The notes: generated by a model from the letters alone, not told the origin. A DNA stretch of 64,000 nucleotides from Bacillota bacterium (GCA_902363515.1 CABJAN010000012.1:37618-101617); one strand, 5' to 3'. Shown: positions 1 through 9,217, numbered from the stretch's first letter. Numbers and translations are program-made.

Positions 1-67
1 AATCCAGGGACAAGTAGCAGAAATTTTATTATATCCAGAGTCTATTACAACAGGACTTATAGAATAA
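1..67 (+). CDS. C-terminal end of an unidentified gene (partial)
   Basis: The second forward frame is open from the window edge and stops with TAA at 65-67, giving a 21-residue tail that ends ITTGLIE. A strong bidirectional terminator follows at once, which supports a real gene end. The tail is vaguely like the end of a LacI/GalR sugar regulator, which would suit the sugar locus beside it, but this is too short to identify the protein. Confidence 0.4.
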   Translation, partial: IQGQVAEILLYPESITTGLIE

Positions 68-70
68 AAA

Positions 71-116
71 AATCCTGTGGTAGTTCCAAGAAAGGAACTA
101 CTGCAGGATTTTTTTT
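71..116. terminator. bidirectional rho-independent terminator
   Basis: A 17-bp stem (71-87 against 94-110, paired throughout apart from G-T wobbles) has a 6-nt loop, a T run on the plus side and an A run on the minus side. It serves the truncated plus-strand gene and the convergent response-regulator gene, whose last codons lie inside the stem. Confidence 0.85.
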
Positions 117-1690
117 CGGTATTCATTGGGGGTTAAGCCTGTGATGTCCTTAAATAATTTAGAAAAGTAAGAATAGTTTCCATATCCTACTTTGGCGGCA
201 ACGATTCCGATGGGAATGTCAGGACTGTCTAAAAGTTCTTTTGCTTTTTCTATCCGGTATTCTGTGATGTAATTGACTATAGACTTTCCGGTTTGTTTTT
301 TGAAAAGCCGTGCCATATAATCAGGGTTCAGATAGACCAGATTTGATAAATCTGTCCGGGTGATATCCTCTGCATAATGTTGATGAATGTAGTCGAGTAC
401 GAGATCAATTACAGAATGCTCTTCTTTGATAAAACTGCTATAGTCCAAAGCTTTTGCAATTAAATACGTCAGGTATTGCTCCATATAAGTAGAAGACTCT
501 ACAGAGCGGGTGATGAGTGAATTTATCTCATTCGTTCCAAAAAGGGTGTGAGCTTCAATTCCATTTTTCTGCAAAAACGAGAATACAATCTGTTCAATGT
601 CCAGACGGAGACGTAGAAGGATCTCTTTATTAATTTGTTTTTTGGCGACGAGCTGGTTTAAGTACCCTTTTAAATTCTTTAAAACAGCAGAAGAATTTCT
701 CTGTTCTAAAAAAGTCTGAAGGATATCCAGAGAAGGCGGAAGGTAGCATACCTCTTTTGGAACATAATTACTTAACAGCAGAGGGGTGTTTGTCTGGCTT
801 AAATTGTTTTCTCTCATATTACGGAGGTCAGACAGGATGCCTGGGAGACGGAACATAGGAAGTTCCTCTGAAATACAGCAGGATACATCGCTGCTTAAAA
901 AGCGGGATATATTCTGAAATAGAGTATTCAGGCAATCAAACAGAGGATTTTGAACGTCTGCAAAATGAATATTTCCGATAATCAGCAGATATTCAAAGTG
1001 TTGCAAAGTAACAAGGGATTCCTGCATGATACAGGAATTTTGGAGAGTTTCCAGTGCAATATTCCGAAAGGAAAAATCCACCATAGAATTTCCCAGTTCT
1101 TGCTGAAATTCAGCGTTTGGATAAATCCGAAACAAGATGGGAAGAAATAAATCTGTAGGCATATAAGGCAGTGCTTTTTGGGAAAGTTTGTGTTCTAAGA
1201 CAGGGATTTCCTTCATAGCTGGATCTAGAAATAAATCTTTCCAGAATAAATCTGTGATGGCCTGGTAATTTGTAGCCCAATGTTCACTCTCTTCCTGGGT
1301 CTTGCTCCAGGCGGCGTCTTTTCGTACTTTAGCGGTAGCTTTTTCCAGAATCTGGGACAGTTTGGAAAAATCAATAGGTTTCAGAAGATAATCCATAGAG
1401 GAGAGAGAAATAGCTTTTTGTGCATAACTAAAATCTGCATAGCTGGTAAGGAAAATAAAGAGTGTGTCCATGTTGTTTTCTCTGACCCAGGACAACAAGT
1501 CTAAACCACTTTTTCCAGGCATTTCAATGTCACATACGCAGATGTTAATGTTATTTTGAGTCATAATTGTCTGAGCCTGAGTAACATTACAGGCAGTATA
1601 TACGTCGGTGATGCTCAGGGCATTCCAGTCAATTTTTTTCTCCAGAGCTGCGATGACAAAACGGTCATCATCTACTAATAGTACATTCAT
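98..1690 (-). CDS. YesN-type response regulator with AraC DNA-binding domain
   Basis: A 530-aa two-component response regulator. The N-terminus (MNVLLVDDD) is a receiver domain with the acidic pocket and a phosphoacceptor Asp in the VCDIEMPG motif near residue 55; a long linker leads to a C-terminal AraC double helix-turn-helix (about the last 100 residues, with VAAKVGYGNYSYFSKLFK). A TTG start at 1711 is open but lies on the Shine-Dalgarno sequence; the ATG at 1690, preceded by AAGGAG, is the real start. It starts one base after the stop of the sensor kinase gene. By family it activates adjacent sugar transporter genes, here probably the importer that starts at 3689. Confidence 0.93.
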   Translation of the reverse strand: MNVLLVDDDRFVIAALEKKIDWNALSITDVYTACNVTQAQTIMTQNNINICVCDIEMPGKSGLDLLSWVRENNMDTLFIFLTSYADFSYAQKAISLSSMDYLLKPIDFSKLSQILEKATAKVRKDAAWSKTQEESEHWATNYQAITDLFWKDLFLDPAMKEIPVLEHKLSQKALPYMPTDLFLPILFRIYPNAEFQQELGNSMVDFSFRNIALETLQNSCIMQESLVTLQHFEYLLIIGNIHFADVQNPLFDCLNTLFQNISRFLSSDVSCCISEELPMFRLPGILSDLRNMRENNLSQTNTPLLLSNYVPKEVCYLPPSLDILQTFLEQRNSSAVLKNLKGYLNQLVAKKQINKEILLRLRLDIEQIVFSFLQKNGIEAHTLFGTNEINSLITRSVESSTYMEQYLTYLIAKALDYSSFIKEEHSVIDLVLDYIHQHYAEDITRTDLSNLVYLNPDYMARLFKKQTGKSIVNYITEYRIEKAKELLDSPDIPIGIVAAKVGYGNYSYFSKLFKDITGLTPNEYRKKILQ

Positions 1691-1691
1691 A

Positions 1692-3458
1692 TTAAAGATT
1701 CTCCTTTTCAACCATCGAACATGTGTCTGCAGGAAGCAAAATCATTACACAGGCACCACCTTGTGTAAGATTAGAAAAAGTAATGGCCGCGTCATTCTCT
1801 TCATAGAAAAGCTGAAGGCGTTTAATGGCATTTGTGATTCCAATACGGTGTCCTCCTACTGGCTCAAGGCATTGTGCATGATTTAATTCCTGAAGAATAT
1901 CTTCTGGGAAACCAGTTCCCGTATCGGTAATTTGAATCTGAATATTTTTGTGTTCATTTTCCTGAGAAGAGGACCAGCTTACTTCTGTTTTTATGGTGAT
2001 TGGCTGTTCTAAGGTGGCAGCATGTTTGAGCGAATTTTCGATAAAGGTCTGAATCAGGATAGGGAGAATCAATACCTGTTCAGTGCCTTTTTCCGCAAAA
2101 ATCTCGTAATCAAATCCATCTCCATACCGGAGCTTTTGGATTTTCATGTAATCCTCAATATGTTTTAGCTCTTCCTGAAGAGGTACAAAATCTTTAGGAT
2201 TTTGAAAAATGTACCGGAAATAATCGGAAGTTATCAAAGACATTTGCATGATTTCTTCGTATAATTGTGTTTGTGCCATACTGTAAATGGTATTTAAACA
2301 ATTGAGGAAAAAATGAGGCCGGATTTGTAGCTGCAGGTAATTCATAAGTGTTTTCTGCTTTTCCAGTTCCTTTTCGTAAATATCAATTTTTAGTTTTTTA
2401 ATCTGCCGCATTAGATTTTTAAACTGGAGATTTGCCTGTTCTAATTCTATCAGTTTTGTGTCCTTTAAATCCATGATTTCAGTGGAATCATCAAAATGTG
2501 ATAGATTTTCAGAGAAGGTTTTAATAGGAATCAGAACCTTACGCTTCATATAAAACATGGAAAAAAATAAAATTATAGCAACCAGCAGTACAGTACCTGC
2601 CAGAATAAATTGAATCACAATAATTTTTTCGTACACCTGCATCTTATTTAAAATAATTTGTGGATGAAACACTCCCATGGTAAGAGCTCCGCTGATAATA
2701 AGATTCGAACCTTGCACAGAGACTTTGGGAAAGGTAAAGTCAGGTTCTTTTTCTAAAGAAATTTTATTACTGCTGAGCAGGTCTTTTTGAGTAAGAGGTT
2801 TTCCTTCCTTGGAAGTGAGGGCAATAAATCCGTCATTTCCAAGATTTATTTTTTTTAGAGGATTAACAATATTGTCAGCAGAAATAAAACAGCCGGCAAA
2901 ATTGTCGCCAGAATGAAAAATTTTGAAAAAGTAAATTCCAGATTTTAAATCAAGGATTTCCCATGCATCCGAATAAGACGGAAAATCACTGCTGTTTTTC
3001 ATATAGGAAATTAGAGCTGTATTTACTTCGGTTAAATCACTAAGTGACATTTCATCAAAAACCTCAGTGAGTCGAAGCATACGGTTATGTTTACGGTTAT
3101 AAAAGAAAATCTGATATCCATTTTCAAAAGATTCCATAAAGGTATCCACATCCCGGCGTGCTTTTTCGAAGGAAGAAATGAGCTTAAGGGAATCGTCCGT
3201 TTCCAGAATAGTCTGGACATCTGTATTCTCTGTAAGACGCCGCATCAGATACTTATTGATGGAGGTGTGTTCGGTATCAATCTGAGAGATATAAAGTGTG
3301 GTAGTATCCTGTAGGGCATTTACTGTTTGCTGACGCATGGAATGAATCACGTAAATACTGATGATGCTGTCTAATAAAACAATGGGAAGCAAAATAATCA
3401 TTAAAATTTTAATAATGTAATCAATAGAATAACTGTTTGAAAGATGTATTCTTTTCAT
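1692..3458 (-). CDS. YesM-type sensor histidine kinase
   Basis: A 588-aa membrane histidine kinase. A transmembrane helix near residues 14-36 is followed by an extracellular sensing region, a second transmembrane helix near 280-300, a HAMP-like linker, the LytS/YehU-type His kinase block (LQIRPHFFLNCLNTIY, with the phosphoacceptor His) and an HATPase domain with the DTGTGFP and GIGITNA motifs. The ATG at 3458 follows GGAGAG at good spacing, so the upstream in-frame extension to 3509 is unlikely. It sits directly before the response regulator, forming a YesM/YesN pair that probably senses an oligosaccharide for the divergent importer. Confidence 0.92.
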   Translation of the reverse strand: MKRIHLSNSYSIDYIIKILMIILLPIVLLDSIISIYVIHSMRQQTVNALQDTTTLYISQIDTEHTSINKYLMRRLTENTDVQTILETDDSLKLISSFEKARRDVDTFMESFENGYQIFFYNRKHNRMLRLTEVFDEMSLSDLTEVNTALISYMKNSSDFPSYSDAWEILDLKSGIYFFKIFHSGDNFAGCFISADNIVNPLKKINLGNDGFIALTSKEGKPLTQKDLLSSNKISLEKEPDFTFPKVSVQGSNLIISGALTMGVFHPQIILNKMQVYEKIIVIQFILAGTVLLVAIILFFSMFYMKRKVLIPIKTFSENLSHFDDSTEIMDLKDTKLIELEQANLQFKNLMRQIKKLKIDIYEKELEKQKTLMNYLQLQIRPHFFLNCLNTIYSMAQTQLYEEIMQMSLITSDYFRYIFQNPKDFVPLQEELKHIEDYMKIQKLRYGDGFDYEIFAEKGTEQVLILPILIQTFIENSLKHAATLEQPITIKTEVSWSSSQENEHKNIQIQITDTGTGFPEDILQELNHAQCLEPVGGHRIGITNAIKRLQLFYEENDAAITFSNLTQGGACVMILLPADTCSMVEKENL

Positions 3459-3509
3459 AATTACTCTCCTCATTTTTACTGTAAAATGATTATAGCAAAT
3501 TTCCGACAA

Positions 3510-3688
3510 AATGATAACAATATTCAGACTTTCTGTTAAGAGAAAAACGACTTCATTAAGTAAAAAGTGGAAAATTTAAATCGGATTCAGGAAAATGGAA
3601 GGTCTGTTTTTTTCTATCGCTGACAAGAAAAATCAGTATAATAGTAAATATAGAGCGGCCGCAAAAATAAGAGTAAGAGGTAAAAGAA
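3510..3688 (+). promoter_or_regulatory. intergenic promoter region of the first sugar importer
   Basis: The divergent gap between the sensor kinase and the importer. A clear TATAAT is at 3637-3642, with no good -35 at 16-18 bp, which fits a promoter that needs an activator such as the YesN-type regulator. A GAGG-type ribosome site precedes the ATG at 3689. No catabolite-repression box was recognised by eye. Confidence 0.5.
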
Positions 3689-5167
3689 ATGAAAAAGAAA
3701 ATTTTAGCAGCATGTTTAGCAGCACTTATGGTTTCATCCTGTCTGACAGCATGTGGAAGTGGAAAATCTGAAGGAAAAAAAGGTTCTTCTGATGAAACAT
3801 ACACCGTTACTATGGCTTATGTAGGAGACAAAAAAGAGGATACCGAGAGAATCGAAGGAAAAATTAATGAAATCATGAAAAAAGACATTAATATGGAAAT
3901 CGATTTGGAACCAATCAGTTGGGGCGCTTATGCAGAAACAATGAAACTGATTTTGTCTGGTGGAGAGAAGATGGACATTGTTCCGATTCTGGTAGATCAG
4001 GCAAACTCCATGGTAAATGCAAAACAGGTAGTAGACCTTTCTGAATATCTGGATAAGTATGGAAAAAATATTACAGAACTTTTAGGTGATACAACAAAAG
4101 CAGCAAATATTGGTGGCTATGTGTATGGCGTAACAACAGGAAGAGAATGGTTTTGCCAGACTTCTGCAATTATGAGAAAAGATATTTTGGAAGAATGCCA
4201 GATTGATACATCTTCTATTAAAACTTACCAGGATTTAACTGATGTTTATGAAAAGATAAAAGAAAAACATCCGGAAATGGTTATGATGGCCAGCAATACT
4301 GGATCTACACCAGATGTAAAATATGAAATGTTTGATACCCTTACAGATGGTTTCGGGGTTCTTATGAATCATGGACAGGAAACCACGGTTGAAAATTATT
4401 ATGCTACAGAAGAATACAAGGATTTTGTAACAACGATGTATGATTGGCAACAGAAAGGCTATTTATCTAAAGATGCGGCTACATCTAGAGAAGGTGTGGA
4501 AAATCAGGTAAAAGCCGGCTCTGCATTTTCTTATTTCTCTCCAACTAAACCGGGATATGATACTAGAGCAAAATTATTATGTGGATATGATATGGAAATT
4601 GTACCGTTATCAGAGCCATGGGCTGGAACAGCACAGATTTCTTACTTGACTTATGGAATTAGTTCCAGTTGTACAGATAAAGATAAGGCAATGCAGTGCC
4701 TGGATTACCTGTACGGAAACAAAGAAGTGCTGAATCTTCTGAACTGGGGTGAAGAAGGTGTGGATTATGAAATAAAAGATGCCGAAAATAATATCATCGG
4801 ATTCCCAGAAGGAAAAGATGAGACAAATACATATCATCTGGCAGAAGGATGGCAGTTATTCAATCAGTTTAATATGTACATCTGGGAAGGTGACAGACCT
4901 GACATTTGGGAAGAAACGAAAGCTATGAATGAGAGGGCTTTAAAATCAAAAGCATTCGGATTTACTTATGATTCTACCAGTGTTACAAATGAATTGGCTG
5001 CACTTTCTAATGTGAAAGCACAGTATGCGGCAGCTCTTGGATCAGGGTCTGTAAACCCAGAAGAAGTTCTGCCTAAATTCCTGGAAGAACTGGAAAAGGC
5101 AGGAATCGACAAAGTGATTCAGACAAAACAGGAACAGTTGGATAAGTGGTTAGCAGAGAATAAATAG
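3689..5167 (+). CDS. ABC sugar importer, solute-binding lipoprotein
   Basis: A 492-aa extracellular solute-binding protein of the carbohydrate (CUT1) type. It has a lipoprotein signal peptide with lipobox LTAC (acylated Cys near residue 22) and a Gly/Ser/Lys-rich linker, then the two-lobed binding fold. It would be anchored outside the membrane and hand oligosaccharide to the two permeases that follow at 15-bp and short spacing. No ATPase is encoded here, as is usual for this family, which shares an MsmX-type ATPase from elsewhere. The substrate cannot be told from sequence; the LplA/YtcQ-like partners suggest a complex oligosaccharide. Confidence 0.93.
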   Translation: MKKKILAACLAALMVSSCLTACGSGKSEGKKGSSDETYTVTMAYVGDKKEDTERIEGKINEIMKKDINMEIDLEPISWGAYAETMKLILSGGEKMDIVPILVDQANSMVNAKQVVDLSEYLDKYGKNITELLGDTTKAANIGGYVYGVTTGREWFCQTSAIMRKDILEECQIDTSSIKTYQDLTDVYEKIKEKHPEMVMMASNTGSTPDVKYEMFDTLTDGFGVLMNHGQETTVENYYATEEYKDFVTTMYDWQQKGYLSKDAATSREGVENQVKAGSAFSYFSPTKPGYDTRAKLLCGYDMEIVPLSEPWAGTAQISYLTYGISSSCTDKDKAMQCLDYLYGNKEVLNLLNWGEEGVDYEIKDAENNIIGFPEGKDETNTYHLAEGWQLFNQFNMYIWEGDRPDIWEETKAMNERALKSKAFGFTYDSTSVTNELAALSNVKAQYAAALGSGSVNPEEVLPKFLEELEKAGIDKVIQTKQEQLDKWLAENK

Positions 5168-5181
5168 AAAAGAGAGAGAGT

Positions 5182-6087
5182 ATGAAAAAAGCAAAGCTGA
5201 AAAAGTGGGCACCATTGTACCTGATGATGCTGCCTGGGCTGTTATATCTTTTCATAAATAATTACATGCCTATGGCAGGGCTTGTGGTAGCTTTTAAGAA
5301 TTATAATGTTGTAGATGGTATTTTCGGCAGCCCATGGGCAGGGCTCAGTAATTTTACATACTTGTTCAATGATGCCTGGACTATTACAAGAAATACCTTG
5401 TTGTACAATCTTGCTTTTATTGTCATTAATCTGGTTCTGGGTGTGGCATTGGCAATTTTCATCTGTGATATCAGAAATAAAAAATGCAAGACAATATACC
5501 AGAGTGCGATTTTATTACCATTTTTAATGTCCATAGTGATTGTGAGTTATATTACCTTTGCATTTTTCAGCGGGGAAAATGGTATGTTAAATAAGACCAT
5601 TTTGCCCCTGCTGGGGAAAGACCCCATTTCCTGGTACACAGAGCCGAAATACTGGCCTTTAATATTGGTTATTGTGAATACCTGGAAAGGTGTGGGATAT
5701 GGATGCCTGATTTATATTTCCAGTATTTCCGGTATTGACCCATCCTTTTATGAAGCAGCAGAGTTAGACGGAGCAAGCAAATGGAAACAGATTAAATATA
5801 TTACCCTTCCATCTATTATGCCATCCATTATTACCTTGACACTTTTGAACATCGGAAGAATCTTTTACTCTGATTTTGGACTGTTCTATCAGGTGACACA
5901 AAACTCAGGCCAGCTTTATAATGCGACCAATGTTATTGATACCTATGTATATCGGGCACTGCTCCAGTCAGGAAATATCGGAATGGCATCTGCCGCCGGA
6001 TTCTATCAGTCGATTGTTGGGTTTATCTGTGTAATGGGGGCAAATCTTCTGGTGAAGAAATTTAGCCCTGAAAATGCAATGTTTTAG
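5182..6087 (+). CDS. ABC sugar importer permease, LplB type
   Basis: A 301-aa inner-membrane permease with six predicted transmembrane helices. The conserved EAA loop that docks with the ATPase is visible as YEAAELDGASKWKQIKYITLP near residues 190-210. The ATG at 5182 follows GAGAGAG. It lies between the binding protein and the second permease, and the two permeases would form the heterodimeric channel. Confidence 0.94.
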   Translation: MKKAKLKKWAPLYLMMLPGLLYLFINNYMPMAGLVVAFKNYNVVDGIFGSPWAGLSNFTYLFNDAWTITRNTLLYNLAFIVINLVLGVALAIFICDIRNKKCKTIYQSAILLPFLMSIVIVSYITFAFFSGENGMLNKTILPLLGKDPISWYTEPKYWPLILVIVNTWKGVGYGCLIYISSISGIDPSFYEAAELDGASKWKQIKYITLPSIMPSIITLTLLNIGRIFYSDFGLFYQVTQNSGQLYNATNVIDTYVYRALLQSGNIGMASAAGFYQSIVGFICVMGANLLVKKFSPENAMF

Positions 6088-6097
6088 GAGGCATATT

Positions 6098-6988
6098 ATG
6101 GTTCGTAGTAAAAGTGCAAAAAGATTTGAAATACTGGCTCATACAGTAATGATTTTTATAACGGTTTGTATTGTGCTTCCTTTTATCCTGCTGTTTATGT
6201 CTTCCATTACATCAGAAACAGCATTGGTCAGAGATGGATATTCCTTTTTTCCAAAGGAATTAAGTCTTGATGCATATAAATTTATTGCAGATAATGCAGC
6301 GAATGTATTCAGGGCTTATGGAATTACAATATTTGTTACTGTTGTAGGAACAGCGATAAATCTGGCTATGTCAGCACTTCTGGCGTATCCGTTGTCATTG
6401 AAAAATCTTCCAGGAAAACGATTTTTCAGTTTTTATGTCTTTTTTACCATGCTGTTTAATGGTGGACTGGTTCCTACATATTTGATGTACACAGGGATTT
6501 TTCATATTAATAATACGCTTTTGGCGTATATTATACCTGGATTTCTGATGAGTGCCATGAATGTTATGCTGATTCGGACATTTTTCGCAAACAGTATTCC
6601 AGATGCCTTGTTTGAAGCTGCACAGATTGATGGGGCAAGTCAGTTTCAGATTTTCGGAAAGATTGTCCTTCCTCTGGGAAAACCGATTTTGGTTGCAATG
6701 GGTCTGCTTTCAGGTCTTGGATACTGGAATGACTGGACAAATGGTTTGTACTATGTAAGAGATACACAGCTATATGGAATTCAGAATCTGTTGAATAAGA
6801 TGATTACAGATCTTACTGCATTGACACAGAACGCATCAGGGGCGTCTACAGCAGCCCTTGCGGAGATTCCGTCTGCGTCTGTAAGAATGGCTATCGCATT
6901 TGTAGCAATGCTGCCAATCTTATGTCTGTATCCGTTTTTACAGAAATACTTTACAAAAGGAATTGCACTTGGTGCAGTAAAAGGTTAA
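6098..6988 (+). CDS. ABC sugar importer permease, YtcP type
   Basis: A 296-aa partner permease of the CUT1 family. It has six helices and an EAA loop (FEAAQIDGASQFQIFGKIVLP), and ends in the typical KGIALGAVKG tail. An upstream in-frame ATG at 6074 lies inside the preceding permease; the ATG at 6098 follows TAGGAGG, which also contains the stop of the upstream gene, so 6098 is the start. A strong terminator follows. Confidence 0.94.
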   Translation: MVRSKSAKRFEILAHTVMIFITVCIVLPFILLFMSSITSETALVRDGYSFFPKELSLDAYKFIADNAANVFRAYGITIFVTVVGTAINLAMSALLAYPLSLKNLPGKRFFSFYVFFTMLFNGGLVPTYLMYTGIFHINNTLLAYIIPGFLMSAMNVMLIRTFFANSIPDALFEAAQIDGASQFQIFGKIVLPLGKPILVAMGLLSGLGYWNDWTNGLYYVRDTQLYGIQNLLNKMITDLTALTQNASGASTAALAEIPSASVRMAIAFVAMLPILCLYPFLQKYFTKGIALGAVKG

Positions 6989-6993
6989 GAAAA

Positions 6994-7041
6994 GCTGCTA
7001 TTGTCATCACTTGGAAGAAGTGTGACAGTAGCAGTTTTTTT
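6994..7041 (+). terminator. rho-independent terminator of the importer operon
   Basis: A long imperfect stem (GCTGCTATTGTCA against TGTGACAGTAGC) is followed by seven T residues, directly after the last permease stop. Confidence 0.88.
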
Positions 7042-7117
7042 AATAGAGATATACTTTTTTACTTATCCATGCTATACTTCTATTATAGGATTCCTCTGCC
7101 AAAGTGGAGGGAAATAT

Positions 7118-7954
7118 ATGGCAGAACGAAAATTTCAAGACCTTACGATTAAAAACAACTTTATGTTCGGGGCAGTGATGGCAGAGCCAAAGAACTGCAA
7201 GGGAGTCATAGAGCTGGTACTGGGAATAGAGGTTGACTATGTGGAAGTGAGCAGGGAAAAAAGCATGGTCTACCACCCGGAATATAAAGGAGTACGGCTG
7301 GATGTGTATGCAAAGGATGAAAATAACACAAGATATAACATCGAGATGCAGGTAGCCCAAAAGCCAGCCCTTGGCAAAAGAAGCCGCTATTATCAGAGCC
7401 AGATGGATATGGAACTTCTTTTGACGGGAAATGAATATAAGGAGCTGCCGAACAGTTATGTTATCTTCATCTGTGATTTTGACCCCTTTGGAAAAAGGAA
7501 ATACCGCTACACGTTTCAATCGAAATATAAGGAAGATCAAGAGGTGGATTTAGAGGATGGCCGTTGCTGTGTGTTTTTAAGCACCCATGGCAAGAATGAA
7601 AACGAAGTACCAAGGGAACTGGTAAACTTCCTAAAATTTGTGAAAGCAAACCAGGAGGAGAGCCAGAAAGATTTCCAGGATCATTTTGTGAAACAGATTC
7701 AGGATTCCATCCGCTGGATCAAGAGCAGCCGTGAAATGGAGGAACGCTTTATGATTTTTGAGGAAATGATGAAGGATGAGAGGGAAGCCGGAAGGCGTGA
7801 AGGCATGATCGAAGGAGAACAAGCGAAGGCAAGAAACACTGCTTTGAACATGCATCAAAAAGGTTACCCAGATGAAGCAATCGCAGAAGTGCTGGAAGTG
7901 GATGTGGAAACAGTTCAGGAGTGGATTTCTGAGTTAGAATCTGCAACAAAGTAA
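7118..7954 (+). CDS. Rpn/PDDEXK_2 family nuclease (transposase-like), copy 1
   Basis: A 278-aa protein of the family annotated as Rpn recombination-promoting nuclease or PD-(D/E)XK nuclease family transposase. The fold's acidic residues are seen in RLDVYAK and IEMQVAQ near residues 65-85. The C-terminus has a charged helix and a short helix-turn-helix-like segment (YPDEAIAEVLEVDVETVQEWI). The open frame extends upstream to 7001, but the ATG at 7118 follows GGAGGG and matches the start of copy 2. It is nearly identical to the protein at 9250 across most of its length; the variable stretch lies near residues 230-245. The role is uncertain; family members cut DNA and promote recombination. Confidence 0.85.
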   Translation: MAERKFQDLTIKNNFMFGAVMAEPKNCKGVIELVLGIEVDYVEVSREKSMVYHPEYKGVRLDVYAKDENNTRYNIEMQVAQKPALGKRSRYYQSQMDMELLLTGNEYKELPNSYVIFICDFDPFGKRKYRYTFQSKYKEDQEVDLEDGRCCVFLSTHGKNENEVPRELVNFLKFVKANQEESQKDFQDHFVKQIQDSIRWIKSSREMEERFMIFEEMMKDEREAGRREGMIEGEQAKARNTALNMHQKGYPDEAIAEVLEVDVETVQEWISELESATK

Positions 7955-7984
7955 TTACAAATCATGTATCGAAACGAATCATTC

Positions 7985-8025
7985 TAAACATTCCCGGAAA
8001 GTGTAAGGACTACAACTTCCGGGAA
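7985..8025. other. conserved hairpin in the 3' part of both nuclease units
   Basis: TTCCCGGAA and TTCCGGGAA form a stem around a 12-14 nt loop. The same hairpin follows the gene in copy 2 at about 10119-10156, where the stem is 11 bp and perfect. There is no T run, so it is more likely part of the element's ends or an RNA element than a terminator. Confidence 0.55.
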
Positions 8026-8113
8026 CAGATTTAAAATCATGCCGGTTCAGGCAAATATCAAATTCAAGAAAAATGAAAATGCAGAGGAATCCTTAACTTT
8101 TTCAGTATAAATC

Positions 8114-8142
8114 TTGCAATTGCATTGGATTTGTGCTATTAT
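8114..8142 (+). promoter_or_regulatory. promoter of the riboswitch operon
   Basis: TTGCAA at 8114-8119, a 17-bp spacer and TATTAT at 8137-8142. The transcript would start about 10 bases before the riboswitch aptamer. Confidence 0.7.
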
Positions 8143-8158
8143 CCTTGTAAGCAAAAGT

Positions 8159-8310
8159 AAAAGGGAGTAGCTTAACATCTTTTACAGAATGTATATTCAG
8201 TTTGGTAAAAGGTGGTTTTGTAATCGTCATCCGGTATCGCAAGATACCCGTAGCAAATGAGAAAGCAAGACTTTTATTGTGGCAGAGGTCATGATAAAGG
8301 TCTTTTTTTA
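8159..8310 (+). promoter_or_regulatory. yybP-ykoY-like (Mn2+) riboswitch with terminator
   Basis: The aptamer (about 8159-8276) shows the hallmark strands of the yybP-ykoY class: AAAAGGGAGTAGC at the 5' side, CGTCATCCGG in the middle, a closed hairpin (GGTATC/GATACC), and AGCAAGACTTTT at the 3' side, which closes P1. The same 3' strand (8268-8277) can instead pair with ATAAAGGTCT at 8294-8303, followed by a run of T residues, to form a terminator. The two folds exclude each other, which is the ON-switch layout known for this Mn2+-sensing class. It controls the 142-aa protein and YccF genes. Confidence 0.8.
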
Positions 8311-8363
8311 TTACATCAGAATCTCTTCCACAGATACTTGCTAGGTACAGAAGGAGGATACTT

Positions 8364-8792
8364 ATGTGTAATGAAATTATGAAAAAAGAAGTGCAGGAAG
8401 CTATTGCAGCAGGAGAAAAGGCATTGAGAAGCCTGTATGCAGCAGAAGAAAAACTGAAAAGTGCAGGAGACTGGGGGCTATTTGACATGTTTGGAGGGGG
8501 TTTTTTCAGCAGCTATATAAAACATTCCAAAATCCGGGATGCAGAAGCTTTGCTGGAACGTGCCAAAGAACACTTGCTGGTTTTTCAAAGAGAATTGAAA
8601 GATGTAGGTGGGGCATTGAATTTACGGATAGAGGTTGGAGACTTTCTTACATTTGCAGATTTCTTTTTGGATAACTTTGTGGCAGACTATCTGGTACAGA
8701 ATAAAATTAAAGATGCCAGAGAAGATATTGAGATTGGAATTTACCATGTAAAAGAAATTTTGAATGAGCTGTATAGAAGAATGGAGGCGTAA
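8364..8792 (+). CDS. 142-aa helical protein of unknown function
   Basis: A mostly alpha-helical, charged protein that contains a short Gly/Phe-rich stretch (FDMFGGGFFSSY, near residues 41-52). It starts at ATG 8364 behind AAGGAGG. No signal peptide or clear transmembrane segment is present. It lies directly behind the riboswitch and 3 bp before the YccF gene, so both are probably cotranscribed and would respond to manganese. I do not recognise the family. A role with the YccF membrane protein is an inference from position only. Confidence 0.75.
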   Translation: MCNEIMKKEVQEAIAAGEKALRSLYAAEEKLKSAGDWGLFDMFGGGFFSSYIKHSKIRDAEALLERAKEHLLVFQRELKDVGGALNLRIEVGDFLTFADFFLDNFVADYLVQNKIKDAREDIEIGIYHVKEILNELYRRMEA

Positions 8793-8795
8793 AAG

Positions 8796-9155
8796 ATGGG
8801 ATGTCTTGGAAATTTGTTATGGTTTGTGTTCGGTGGTGCTGTAAGCGGCTTGAGCTGGGGATTGATGGGATGTTTATGGTGCATCACAGTCGTTGGAATT
8901 CCGGTTGGGCTACAATGTTTTAAGTTTGCAGCTTTGAGCTTTTTTCCTTTTGGAAAAGAAGTGCAGTATGGAGGTGGTGCCGGTTCTTTTCTTCTGAATA
9001 TTATCTGGCTGTTTGTTTCAGGCCTTCCTTTGGCACTGGAACATCTTGTCATTGGTGTAGGGCTTTGTATTACCATCATAGGAATTCCTTTTGGATTGCA
9101 GCAGTTTAAGTTGGCAAAACTGGCTTTGATGCCTTTTGGGGCGGAAGTGTATTGA
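8796..9155 (+). CDS. YccF domain membrane protein
   Basis: A 119-aa inner-membrane protein with two similar halves, each starting with a hydrophobic helix and ending in the conserved GIPxGLQxFKxAxLxxxPFG block; both repeats are visible at residues 35-50 and 96-113. YccF proteins have no established biochemical function. The gene follows its neighbour by 3 bp, with GAGG before the ATG. It is probably under the Mn2+-type riboswitch, which would make this a metal-responsive YccF. Confidence 0.85.
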   Translation: MGCLGNLLWFVFGGAVSGLSWGLMGCLWCITVVGIPVGLQCFKFAALSFFPFGKEVQYGGGAGSFLLNIIWLFVSGLPLALEHLVIGVGLCITIIGIPFGLQQFKLAKLALMPFGAEVY

Positions 9156-9217
9156 TAAAAATTAAGAATATCAGAAGGAGCGATATACTTTTTTTCTTGC
9201 CCGTGTTATACTTCTAT

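Larger units (their letters stand above)
7087..8093 (+). mobile_element. inverted-repeat-bounded PD-(D/E)XK unit, copy 1
   Basis: A unit of about 1 kb with one nuclease-like gene and a conserved 3' hairpin. The ends are perfect 13-bp inverted repeats: AGGATTCCTCTGC at 7087-7099 and its complement at 8081-8093. The same unit recurs at 9218-10228. About 20 bases outside the left repeat (from 7067) are also shared between copies, so the true outer end may lie a little further out. No target duplication could be fixed. Confidence 0.7.

Noticed and set aside
7040..7540. 166-aa minus-strand frame, and a related one at 9217-9651
   Set aside because: Both lie fully opposite the nuclease genes and share their duplication; no ribosome site. 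They are shadows.
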